From Kiloniellales bacterium (GTDB lineage: Bacteria; Pseudomonadota; Alphaproteobacteria; Kiloniellales; JAKSBE01): 44,857 nucleotides of DNA. Both the position numbers and the translations under genes were made by a program. The notes under the pieces were generated by a model that was not told the DNA's origin, made no database searches, and worked only from the letters and a program-made list of their open reading frames with translations. The stretch spans positions 1-44,857 of the forward strand of contig JANQGU010000060.1 of NCBI GenBank assembly GCA_028282935.1. Reading direction: 5' to 3'. Of the stretch, positions 16,449 through 23,854 are shown in pieces (within the stretch, counting starts at the first letter, position 1; each line of letters begins with the position of its first letter).

Positions 16449-18097
16449 GGGCCCGCCGCCTTTCCGCGGTAGCCGCGCAGCGCCAGCTTGACCCGGCCGA
16501 GCTGGGCCGGCGCCACCGAGAGCGAGCGCAGGCCGCAGTCCAGCAGCAGCGGCACCGTGGCGGGGTCGCTGGCGAGGTCCCCGCAGAGCCCGATCTCGAC
16601 GCCGCGCGCCCGGGCCGCGGCGACGCTGCGTTGGATCAGCTCGATCACCGCCGGGTGGTCGGCGAGGGCGAGGCCGGCCAGCGCCGGGTTGTCACGGGCT
16701 GCGGCCATGACGTACTGGACCAGGTCGTTGGAGCCGATGGAGTAGAAGTCGGCCGCGAAGTCGCCGGCGGTCAGCGCGGCCGCCGGCACCTCGATCATGA
16801 TGCCGAGCGCCGGCCGGCCGTGCGCGACGCCCTCGGCGGCCAGCTCCGCCAGCACCTCGTCCAGCAGCCGTCGGGCCTGCGCGAGCTCGGCCGGCAGGGT
16901 GACCATCGGCAGCATGACCTTGAGCGGGCCCTCGGCGGCGGCCCGCGCCAGGGCGCGCAGCTGGACCCGGAAGACCTCGGGGTGGGCGAGGGAGAGCCGC
17001 AGGCCGCGCTGGCCCAGGAAGGGGTTGGGTTCGGCTTCCCTGGAGACGCCGGGGATCGGCTTGTCGCCGCCGGCGTCCAGGGTGCGGATGGTCACCGGCT
17101 TGCCCCCGGCCCAGGCCAGGATCCTGCGGTAGACCGCGAGCTGCGCCGCCTCGTCCGGCGGCTCCTCGCCGGCGAAGAGGAACTCGGTGCGGGTCAGGCC
17201 GATGCCGTCGCAATGCGCCGGGGAGAGGCCGTCCAGGATCGCCGGGTCGTCGACGTTGATCAGGACCTGGACCCTTTCGCCCTCGGCCGTGACCGCGTCT
17301 TCGGCGAGCGCTTCCGCGGCCGCCGCGTCGCCTTCGGCCCGGGCCTGGATGCGGCTCTGGACCTGCGCCAGGGTGCCGTCGCTGGGCGCCAGGATCAGCC
17401 GCCCGGCCTCGGCGTCGAGCACCGCCGGCGCGTCCGGCGCCAGGCGGTCGAGCTCGACCTCCAGGCCGACGATCAGGGGGATGCCGCGGGCCCGGGCCAG
17501 GATGGCGACATGGCTGGTCTTGCTGCCGCCGCGGATCGCGCCGCCGCCCAGCCGCTGCCAGTCGAGCTCCAGGAAGCGGCTCGGCGTCAGGTCCTCGGCC
17601 ACCAGGATCGCGCCCTCGGCGAGGGCCGCCTTCCCGTCGTCGCCCTCACCGGCCAGGGCGCGCAGCACGCGGCCCTTCAGGTCGGCCAGGTCGGCGGCCC
17701 GGGCCGAGAGGTACTCGTCCTCGCCGCCGCGGTACTCGGCGATCTCCCTGTCCAGGGCCTGGTCCCAGGCGCCCTGCGCGCTGGCGCCGGCCTGGACGGC
17801 GTCGAAGATCGGCGCCAGCAGGTCGTCGTCTTCGAGAAGCGCCTGTTGGAACTCCAGGATCTCGGCCGCCAACTCGTCCTCTCCGGCGATCAGCGCGTCC
17901 AGCTCCGCCTTGGCCTGCGCGACCGCGGCCAGCAGGGCGGCGCGCTCCTCGGCGCTGCTGCCGGCGCGGCGTCCGACCTGGTGCCCGGCCTGGTGTCCAC
18001 CCGGGTGCGTGCCGCCCTCGCGCGCGATGCGGCCGATCACCAGGCCCTCGGCGGCCGGGATCCCGGCGATCACCTGTTCCGCGGCGGGCTCAGCCAT
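16445..18097 (-). CDS. ptsI: PTS enzyme I (phosphoenolpyruvate-protein phosphotransferase)
   Basis: A 550-residue EI, which takes phosphate from PEP and passes it to HPr. An HPr-binding helical domain (about 50-165) is followed by the swivelling His domain with GGSKTSHVAIL (phospho-His196), then the PEP-binding barrel: DGIGLTRTEFLF, EPNPFLGQRGLRL, YSIGSNDLVQYVMA, and active-site Cys505 in GLCGDLASDP. An unusual His/Gly-rich stretch, THPGGHQAGHQ, is at 30-40. No GAF or HPr domain is fused. It overlaps the HPr gene by eight bases. The context implies that it feeds DhaM rather than a sugar permease; no EIIB/EIIC gene is in the window. Confidence 0.93.
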   Translation of the reverse strand: MAEPAAEQVIAGIPAAEGLVIGRIAREGGTHPGGHQAGHQVGRRAGSSAEERAALLAAVAQAKAELDALIAGEDELAAEILEFQQALLEDDDLLAPIFDAVQAGASAQGAWDQALDREIAEYRGGEDEYLSARAADLADLKGRVLRALAGEGDDGKAALAEGAILVAEDLTPSRFLELDWQRLGGGAIRGGSKTSHVAILARARGIPLIVGLEVELDRLAPDAPAVLDAEAGRLILAPSDGTLAQVQSRIQARAEGDAAAAEALAEDAVTAEGERVQVLINVDDPAILDGLSPAHCDGIGLTRTEFLFAGEEPPDEAAQLAVYRRILAWAGGKPVTIRTLDAGGDKPIPGVSREAEPNPFLGQRGLRLSLAHPEVFRVQLRALARAAAEGPLKVMLPMVTLPAELAQARRLLDEVLAELAAEGVAHGRPALGIMIEVPAAALTAGDFAADFYSIGSNDLVQYVMAAARDNPALAGLALADHPAVIELIQRSVAAARARGVEIGLCGDLASDPATVPLLLDCGLRSLSVAPAQLGRVKLALRGYRGKAAGP

Positions 18098-18386
18098 CGA
18101 AGTCCCGTTCCACCAGGGCGACCAGGGCGGCGACCGCGGCGGCGGCGTCGCTGCCGCTGGCCCGGAAGCGGAGGGTCGCGCCGTGCCCGGCCTTCAGCTT
18201 CATGACCGCGTTGGGCGACTTGGCGTTGACCCAGTCGGCCTCCGCGCCGACCCGGACCTCGACCGCCGCCTGATGTGCCTTGGCGAGCTTGGTCAGCTTG
18301 ACCGCCGGCCGGGCGTGAAGCCCGGTCGGGTCCTGGATCACCGCCTCGCCGAGCGCTTCGGTCAGGTCCTTGGCCGCGTCGTTCAT
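18090..18386 (-). CDS. HPr phosphocarrier protein
   Basis: A 98-residue HPr. The phosphorylation motif PTGLHARPA places the active His at 24 and Arg at 26. The regulatory-site segment NAKSPNAVMKLKA carries Ser57 in the place of HPr Ser46, though no HPr kinase gene is in the window. It has about ten extra N-terminal residues compared with the classic 85-88-residue protein. The ATG at 18386 overlaps the dhaM stop (ATGA), and its end overlaps the EI start. This is a free-standing HPr between DhaM and EI; in E. coli DhaM the HPr and EI-like domains are fused to the DhaM core. Confidence 0.93.
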   Translation of the reverse strand: MNDAAKDLTEALGEAVIQDPTGLHARPAVKLTKLAKAHQAAVEVRVGAEADWVNAKSPNAVMKLKAGHGATLRFRASGSDAAAAVAALVALVERDFDG

Positions 18387-18772
18387 GATAGGAACTCCTC
18401 GGCCGTGGCCCGCACCTCGGCCAGGGACGACCCGCCGGCGGCCTCGGTCGCGGCCATGACCGCGCCCTCGACGATGGGGGCGTTGCAGATCACGATCCTG
18501 TCCTGCATCTCGGCCGGCAGCATCTCGATGGCCATCTCGCTGTTGGTCTCGGCGCCGCCCAGGTCGATCAGCAGCGCCACCCCCTGGGGGCCGTAGACCG
18601 ACCGGATGGCCTCGATGATCGCCGGCACGTTGGTGCCCAGGCCGCCCTCCGGGTTGCCGCCGCAGTGGGCGACGCGGACCTCGTCGCCGACCATTTCCCG
18701 CACCATGTCGGCCGCGCCCTTCGCGACCTCCGCGGAATGCGAGACGATGACGATGGAGACGCAGTCGCTCAT
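18383..18772 (-). CDS. dhaM: Dihydroxyacetone kinase phosphotransfer subunit DhaM (EIIA-Man-like)
   Basis: A 129-residue protein made only of the mannose-type EIIA domain. IVIVSHSAEVAKGAADM places the phosphorylated His at 12, and the family core GLGTNVPAIIEAI and LIDLGGAETNSEMA is intact. It takes phosphate from HPr and passes it to the ADP bound in DhaL. It overlaps both neighbours: it begins in the dhaL stop (18769-18772) and ends in the HPr start. The separate EI and HPr genes next door supply the domains that are fused to DhaM in enterobacteria. Confidence 0.93.
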   Translation of the reverse strand: MSDCVSIVIVSHSAEVAKGAADMVREMVGDEVRVAHCGGNPEGGLGTNVPAIIEAIRSVYGPQGVALLIDLGGAETNSEMAIEMLPAEMQDRIVICNAPIVEGAVMAATEAAGGSSLAEVRATAEEFLS

Positions 18773-19377
18773 GCCTTGCCCTCGATGACGTCACAGACCG
18801 CATGGACCAGAAGCGCGGAGGAGCGTGCCCCCGGGTCCAGATGCCCGACCGAGCGCTCGCCCAGGAAGGAGGCCCGGCCCTTGGTCGCCAGCATGTCCTC
18901 GGTCGCGGCCAAGCCCCGGTCGGCCGCCGCCCGGGCCGCCGCGGTCAGGCCTCCGGGCTCGGCCGCGCGCAGGGCCTCCAGGACCGGGACCAGGACGTCC
19001 AGCATGGTCTTCTCCCCGGCCTCGGACTTGCCGCGCTTCTTCACCGCCGCGACGCCCTCGGCCAGCATCGCGGCGATATCCGGATCGCCGTCCTGGCCGG
19101 CGGCCTTGCCCAGGCCCATCAGCAGCGAGCCGTAAAGCGGGCCCGAGGCGCCGCCGACGTTCATGACCAGGGTCATGCCCGCCTTCTGCAGGGCGCCGCC
19201 CAGGGGCTGGGCGCCGATCTCCTCGGCGGCCGCGGCGATGGCGTCGAAGCCGCGCTTCATGTTGACGCCGTGGTCGCCGTCGCCGATCGCCTGGTCCAGC
19301 GTGGTCAGCTCCTCGGTGTGCGCGGCGATGGTCGCGGCGGTCGCCGCGATCAGGCGCGGCAGCAGGTCAGGTGCCAT
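18769..19377 (-). CDS. dhaL: Dihydroxyacetone kinase ADP-binding subunit DhaL
   Basis: A 202-residue DhaL, an all-helical protein that holds ADP as a phosphate-carrying cofactor. The Mg-coordinating Asp cluster is LDQAIGDGDHGVNM (D28, D33, D35). Further family segments are GGASGPLYGSLLMG and GEKTMLDVLVPVLEAL, and the C-terminus has SFLGERSVGHLDPGARSS. GGAGG lies seven bases before the ATG. The start overlaps the preceding ATPase by 11 bases, right after that gene's 15-bp tandem repeats, so expression of the kinase is tied to the importer. Confidence 0.94.
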   Translation of the reverse strand: MAPDLLPRLIAATAATIAAHTEELTTLDQAIGDGDHGVNMKRGFDAIAAAAEEIGAQPLGGALQKAGMTLVMNVGGASGPLYGSLLMGLGKAAGQDGDPDIAAMLAEGVAAVKKRGKSEAGEKTMLDVLVPVLEALRAAEPGGLTAAARAAADRGLAATEDMLATKGRASFLGERSVGHLDPGARSSALLVHAVCDVIEGKA

Positions 19378-20467
19378 AGGCGGCCTCCGACTTCGATCCG
19401 GTTTTGGGCGATCCGGTTTTGGGCGATCCGGTTTTGGGCGATCCGGTTTCGGGTCCGGTGATCCTCCGGCCCCGCTCGTCGAAGAACAGGGCCGCGCCGG
19501 GGCGCACGGCGATCCGGGTCGCCTCGCCGATGGCCACGGGGGCGTGGCCGCCCAGCAGGGCCCGAAGGGTCAGGTCCTCGACCGAGAGCAGGACCAGGGT
19601 CTCGACGCCCAGGTGCTCCACCGCCAGGACCTCGGCGGCGACGCCGTCCTCGCGATGCAGCAGCACGTCCTCCGGACGGACCCCGACGGTCGTCGCGGCC
19701 GCGGGCCGTTCCTCGACGCCGAGGGTCCCGCTCGGCACCAGGTTGATCTGCGGGCTGCCCAGCCGCCGGGCGACGTCGATGTCGTTGGGCCGCTCGTAGA
19801 CCTCGCGCGGCGCGCCGACCTGGACCAGGCGGCCCTCCGCGAGCACGCCGATGCGGTCGGCGAGGGTCATGGCCTCGAGCTGGTCGTGGGTGACGTAGAG
19901 GATCGTGGCGCCGAGGTCGCGCTGGATGCGCTTCAGCTCGATGCGCAGGTCCTCGCGCAACTTGGCGTCGAGCGAGGAGAGCGGCTCGTCCATCAGGTAG
20001 ATCGAGGGCCGGCGCACCAGGGCCCGCCCGATGGCGACCCGCTGCATCTCGCCGCCGGAGAGCTGGGTCGCGCGGTTCTTCAGCTTGGACTCGATGCGCA
20101 GCAGGCGGGCGATCTCCTCCACGCGCGCCTGGATCTCGGCGGCCGGCCGCTTGCGGCCCGGCGCGCGCAGCGGGAAGGCCAGGTTGTCGAAGACCGTGTA
20201 GTGCGGATAGAGCGAGTACTGCTGGAACACGAAGCAGACGTCGCGCTCGGCGGGCGTGGTCTTGGTGACGTCGCGGCCGTCGATCTCGATGCGGCCCTCT
20301 TCCGGCCGCTCCAGGCCGGCGACCAGGCGCAGGGTCGTGGTCTTGCCGGCCCCGGTCGGGCCGAGCAGCACCACGAACTCGCCGTCGGCGATGGTGAGCG
20401 ACAGATCGGAGACGGCGAGCGTCTTGTCGAAGCGCTTGGTGACGCCGGTCAGCGCGACTTCAGGCAT
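19367..20467 (-). CDS. CUT1-type ABC transporter ATP-binding protein with C-terminal GSPKT repeats
   Basis: A 366-residue MalK/UgpC-like ATPase. Walker A GPTGAGKTT is at 36-44, the Q-loop FQQYSLYPH follows, then the signature LSGGEMQR, Walker B YLMDEP and the switch His in THDQ. A regulatory domain follows. The last 30 residues are an unusual low-complexity tail of GSPKT repeats, encoded by the tandem 15-bp repeats at 19395-19454. It is the second of two different ATPases in the operon, so the importer probably uses a heterodimer. The start overlaps the stop of the other ATPase, and the end overlaps dhaL. Confidence 0.9.
   Translation of the reverse strand: MPEVALTGVTKRFDKTLAVSDLSLTIADGEFVVLLGPTGAGKTTTLRLVAGLERPEEGRIEIDGRDVTKTTPAERDVCFVFQQYSLYPHYTVFDNLAFPLRAPGRKRPAAEIQARVEEIARLLRIESKLKNRATQLSGGEMQRVAIGRALVRRPSIYLMDEPLSSLDAKLREDLRIELKRIQRDLGATILYVTHDQLEAMTLADRIGVLAEGRLVQVGAPREVYERPNDIDVARRLGSPQINLVPSGTLGVEERPAAATTVGVRPEDVLLHREDGVAAEVLAVEHLGVETLVLLSVEDLTLRALLGGHAPVAIGEATRIAVRPGAALFFDERGRRITGPETGSPKTGSPKTGSPKTGSKSEAAYGT
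19395..19454. repeat. Tandem 15-bp repeat inside the ATPase gene
   Basis: GATCCGGTTTTGGGC is present three times in a row and is followed by a variant (GATCCGGTTTCGGGT). Because the unit is a multiple of three, it encodes in-frame GSPKT repeats, and gain or loss of copies would not shift the frame. It lies about 20-80 bases upstream of the dhaL start. Confidence 0.9.
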
Positions 20468-21569
20468 GCCCGCCTCCGGCGCCGGCTCCGGCGTAGAGCT
20501 CGCTCATCACCGCCCTGTCGCTCTCCGGATGGAAGACCACGAGGCGCTCGGTCTCGAAGTCGAGGCCTACGGTCTCGCCGTAGTCGACCCGCACCGTGTT
20601 GGGCGCCCGGATCTTGAGCCGGCCGGCATCGGTATCGACGGTGACCAGCTGCCGCGTGCCCATGTACTCGACGCCGAAGACCCGGCCGCGCAGCGGGCCG
20701 TCCCCGGCGATGCGGATGTGCTCGGGCCGGACGCCGAGGACCGCGTCGGCATGGTCCAGGGCCTCTTGCAGCCTCGGTACGGCGATCCGGCCGCCGTTGA
20801 CCTCGACGCCGCTGGCGCCGGCCTCGAGACCGCCCTTGGCCCGGAGGAAGTTCATCGCCGGGCTGCCGATGAAACCTGCGACGAAGCGGGTCGCCGGCCG
20901 TTCGTAGACCTCCATGGGCGGGCCGACCTGCAGCACCTCGCCCTGGTCCATGACGCAGATCCGGTCGGCCATGGACATGGCCTCGATCTGGTCGTGGGTG
21001 ACGTAGACGGTGGTCGCGCCGATGCGGTTGTGCAGCAGGCGCAGCTCCTCGCACATCAGCTCGCGGAACTCCGCGTCCAGGGCGCCCAGAGGCTCGTCCA
21101 TGAGGAAGGCCTTGGCCCGGCGGACGATGGCGCGGCCCAGGGCGACCCGCTGCCGGTCGCCGCTCGACAGGCCGCCGACCGGCCGGTTCAGCAGGTGGTC
21201 GATGCGCAGCAGCTTGGCGACCTCCTCGGTGCGCTCGCGGATCTCGCGGCGCGGCAGGCGCTGGATGCGCAGGGGAAAGGAGATGTTCTTGCGCACGTTC
21301 ATGTGCGGGTAGAGCGCGAAGAGCTGGAACACGAAGGCGATGTCGCGCTCGGAGCCGCGGTTGAAGGTGACGTCCTCGCCGTCGAGGAAGATCTTGCCGG
21401 CGCTCGGCATCTCCAGGCCGGCGATCATGCGCAGGGTCGTGGTCTTGCCGCAGCCCGAGGGCCCCAGCATGACGAAGAACTCGCCGTCGCGGATCGTGAA
21501 GGCGGAGTCCCGCACCGCGACGAAGTCGCCGAAGGCCTTGTGCAGATTCTCGATGCGGATCTCGGCCAA
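20460..21569 (-). CDS. CUT1-type ABC transporter ATP-binding protein (altered signature motif)
   Basis: A 369-residue ATPase. Walker A GPSGCGKTT is at about 36-44, followed by FQLFALYPHM, then a signature that reads LSSGDRQ instead of LSGGQRQ, Walker B FLMDEP, and THDQ with the switch His. The regulatory domain is complete (VLGVRPEHIRIAG, FGVEYMGTRQLVTV). In ATPase heterodimers an altered signature often marks the less active site, so this subunit may pair with the downstream ATPase. The final residues AGAGAGGGHA are Gly-rich. The gene lies four bases after the small membrane protein gene and overlaps the next ATPase by eight bases. Confidence 0.9.
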   Translation of the reverse strand: MAEIRIENLHKAFGDFVAVRDSAFTIRDGEFFVMLGPSGCGKTTTLRMIAGLEMPSAGKIFLDGEDVTFNRGSERDIAFVFQLFALYPHMNVRKNISFPLRIQRLPRREIRERTEEVAKLLRIDHLLNRPVGGLSSGDRQRVALGRAIVRRAKAFLMDEPLGALDAEFRELMCEELRLLHNRIGATTVYVTHDQIEAMSMADRICVMDQGEVLQVGPPMEVYERPATRFVAGFIGSPAMNFLRAKGGLEAGASGVEVNGGRIAVPRLQEALDHADAVLGVRPEHIRIAGDGPLRGRVFGVEYMGTRQLVTVDTDAGRLKIRAPNTVRVDYGETVGLDFETERLVVFHPESDRAVMSELYAGAGAGGGHA

Positions 21570-21573
21570 GGGG

Positions 21574-21774
21574 TCACTCCGGGAAATGGCTGACGATGAC
21601 GAAGCCGACGGTGCCGGCCAGGATCACGGCGAAGGAGTAGCCGAAGAGGGTCAGGGAGAAGGGCTGCATCAGCATGACCACGCCGGCCGCAATGGCGGCC
21701 GTCGCGGCGTTCTCCCAGGGCCCGCGGCGGAAGAAGCGGGCCAGGCCCACGCTCTGGTTCCGGGTTTCGCTCAT
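21574..21774 (-). CDS. Small two-helix membrane protein in ABC transporter operon
   Basis: A 66-residue protein, absent from the track as a separate ORF because it lies inside a longer frame. The cytoplasmic start ends in FFRRGPWENA, and two hydrophobic helices follow: ATAAIAAGVVMLMQPFSLTLF (about 25-45) and FAVILAGTVGFVIVSHF (about 48-64). Its ATG overlaps the permease stop (ATGA at 21771-21774) and it ends four bases before the ATPase, so it is firmly inside the operon. Small membrane proteins occupy a similar place in rhizobial glycerol ABC operons (GlpU). An accessory role in transporter assembly is a reasonable inference; the family is not named with certainty. Confidence 0.78.
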   Translation of the reverse strand: MSETRNQSVGLARFFRRGPWENAATAAIAAGVVMLMQPFSLTLFGYSFAVILAGTVGFVIVSHFPE

Positions 21775-22724
21775 TTGCGCACCGCCCCGAAGGTGATGCC
21801 GCGCAGCAACTGGTTGCGCAGGACCACGGTGAAGAAGACGATCGGCAGCAGGAACAGGGTCGTGCCCGCGGCCACCGCCGGCCAGTCCAGGCCGCCCTCG
21901 CCGATGATCAGCGGGATGTAGGGCGGCGCGGTCTGGGCCTCGCCGCTGGTCAGCAGCAGCACGAAGGCGTACTCGTTCCAGGCGAAGATCAGGCAGAAGA
22001 TCGCCGTCGCCGCGATGCCGGTGCGGGCCTGCGGCAGCACCACCTTCCAGAAGGCCTGCAGGCGGGAATAGCCGTCGACCACGGCGGCCTCCTCGTATTC
22101 CCGCGGGATCTCGTCGATGAAGCCCTTCAGCAGCCACACCGCCAGCGAGATGTTGACCGCGGTGTAGAGCAGGATCATGCCCAGCGCGGTGTCCGAGAGC
22201 CCGAGGGTCCGGTACATCAGGTAGATCGGGATCGCCACCGCGATGGGCGGCATCATGCGGGTCGAGAGGATGAAGAACAGCAGGTCGTCCTTCAGCGGCA
22301 CCTTGAAGCGCGAGAAGCCGTAGGCCGCCAGGGTCCCCAGGAAGACCGCCAGGAAGGTCGAGCCGAAGCCGATGACGATGGAGTTGAGGTAGCGGTCGGC
22401 GAACTTCGACGGCCCGGCGATGACCATGTTCCGCTTGCGCACGATCTCGTCGTACCAGGTCTCGGGCGGGCCCAGGCTCTCGATGTACTCCGAGGTCTGC
22501 CGGGTGCGCGTGGTGAAGAGGTTCACGTAGCCTTCCATCGAGGGCTCGAAGAAGACCTTCGGCGGATAGGAGATCGAGTCCGGCGGCGACTTGAAACCGG
22601 TGAGGAAGATCCAGACCAGCGGGATCATGGTGACCAGGGCATAGACCACGACCAGGCCGCCGGCGAGCCACTTGCCGCCGCTGCTGGCCTCGACGACCGA
22701 ATGTGCCGTGCTCTTGGCGCTCAT
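21771..22724 (-). CDS. CUT1 ABC transporter permease (MalG-like)
   Basis: A 317-residue permease with six helices, the first at about 18-40 (KWLAGGLVVVYALVTMIPLVWIF). It has a long periplasmic loop between helices 1 and 2, residues 45-105 (SISYPPKVFFEPSMEGYVNLFTT and on). The EAA loop reads YEEAAVVDGYSRLQAFWKVVLPQARTG, and the C-terminus is QLLRGITFGAVRK. The ATG at 22724 overlaps the stop of the other permease (ATGA); the longer ORF in the track runs through that gene in another frame. It forms the channel with its neighbour. Polyol or triose uptake is suggested by linkage to the Dha kinase. Confidence 0.9.
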   Translation of the reverse strand: MSAKSTAHSVVEASSGGKWLAGGLVVVYALVTMIPLVWIFLTGFKSPPDSISYPPKVFFEPSMEGYVNLFTTRTRQTSEYIESLGPPETWYDEIVRKRNMVIAGPSKFADRYLNSIVIGFGSTFLAVFLGTLAAYGFSRFKVPLKDDLLFFILSTRMMPPIAVAIPIYLMYRTLGLSDTALGMILLYTAVNISLAVWLLKGFIDEIPREYEEAAVVDGYSRLQAFWKVVLPQARTGIAATAIFCLIFAWNEYAFVLLLTSGEAQTAPPYIPLIIGEGGLDWPAVAAGTTLFLLPIVFFTVVLRNQLLRGITFGAVRK

Positions 22725-23671
22725 TGCTTCACCCGATTGAGGGCCTTGACGTAGATGTTGCCCAGCCCGAAGACGGTGACGAAGAGGATCACCGCGAAGG
22801 CCGAGGAATAGCCGGTGCGCCAGCTCTCGAAGGCTTCGCGCTTGAGGTTGATCGAGGCCAGCTCGGTCGTCGAGCCGGGGCCGCCCGAGGTCAGCTCGAC
22901 CACCATGTCGAACATCTTGAAGTTCTCGATGCCGCGGAACAGCACGGCCAGCATGAGGAAGGGCAGGACCCGGGGCAGGGTGATGTGCCAGAACTTCTGC
23001 AGCGCGTTGGCGCGGTCGATCTCGGCGGCCTCGTAGAGGTACTCCGGGATCGACCGCAACCCGGCCAGGCAGAGCAGCATGATGTAGGGCGTCCACATCC
23101 AGGTATCGACGATGATGATCGACCATGGCGCCAGTCCGACCGAGCCGATCATGTCGATCGGGCCGAAGTCGCCGAAGAGGTTGAGGATATAGCTGAAGAT
23201 CCCGGTCTGCGGCTGGTAGAGGTAGGTCCAGAAGACGCCCACGACCGCCGGCGACAGCATCATCGGGATCAGGATCACCGTGGTCCAGAAGCCGGCGCCC
23301 TTGAAGTTGCGGTTGATCAGCAGCGCCAGTCCCAGGCCGAGCAGGACCTGCAGGGCCATGGTCCAGCAGACGAAGTGCGCCGTCGCCTGCAGGTAGCCCC
23401 AGATGTCCTCGCTGCCCAGCAGCCGCTCGTAGTTGCGGGTGCCGACCCATTCGATCGGCCGCCCGGGCCGGTTGGCGCGGTAGTTGGTGAAGGAGAGGTA
23501 GACCGTCCAGATCAGCGGGAAGATGTTGATCGCCAGCAGCAGGACGATGGTCGGCGAGATGAAGATCCAGGCGATGGCCCGGTCCGAGAGCCCGCGAAAG
23601 CGGGTCGCCAGGGGCTGCGGCGTGCCGCGCGCCACCTGTTCGGCCACTCCGTTGATGGGACTGTCCGTCAT
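22721..23671 (-). CDS. CUT1 ABC transporter permease (MalF-like)
   Basis: A 316-residue permease. The first helix is at about 32-55 (AIAWIFISPTIVLLLAINIFPLIW), with five more after it. The EAA loop is YEAAEIDRANALQKFWHITLPRVLPF, and a SGGPGSTTELASI segment is typical of this partner. It is separated from the binding protein gene by 183 bases that hold copy 3 of repeat B. Such placement between a binding protein gene and its permease often lets the former be made in excess. Confidence 0.9.
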   Translation of the reverse strand: MTDSPINGVAEQVARGTPQPLATRFRGLSDRAIAWIFISPTIVLLLAINIFPLIWTVYLSFTNYRANRPGRPIEWVGTRNYERLLGSEDIWGYLQATAHFVCWTMALQVLLGLGLALLINRNFKGAGFWTTVILIPMMLSPAVVGVFWTYLYQPQTGIFSYILNLFGDFGPIDMIGSVGLAPWSIIIVDTWMWTPYIMLLCLAGLRSIPEYLYEAAEIDRANALQKFWHITLPRVLPFLMLAVLFRGIENFKMFDMVVELTSGGPGSTTELASINLKREAFESWRTGYSSAFAVILFVTVFGLGNIYVKALNRVKQ

Positions 23672-23722
23672 CTCGCTGCTCGCCTAGCGGGGCCTTTGGA
23701 GCCGGGTTCAGCCTGAGAGTTG

Positions 23723-23836
23723 CCCCTCACCCAGCTCCGGCTAGGGCTCGGCTGGTCGCCTCGCCAAGCCTCCACAACCCTCTCCCCAGGGGAGAGGGAG
23801 GGGCCCAGCGCCCTTGGGCGCTGGGAGGGTGAGGGG
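23723..23836. repeat. Dispersed structured repeat B, copy 3 (114 bp)
   Basis: Outer arms CCCCTCACCC / GGGTGAGGGG enclose a CCCTCTCCCC-AGGGGAGAGGG hairpin and a CCCAGCGCCC-tt-GGGCGCTGGG hairpin. Compared with copy 2 the stems differ by paired substitutions, so the fold is conserved. It lies in the binding protein/permease gap and may act as a message-stabilising or attenuating structure. Confidence 0.9.
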
Positions 23837-23854
23837 ATCTTCATCGGACAAGCG

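Noticed and set aside
19395-19454. Possible CRISPR-like array
   Set aside because: The 15-bp units are contiguous without spacers and lie inside a coding frame.
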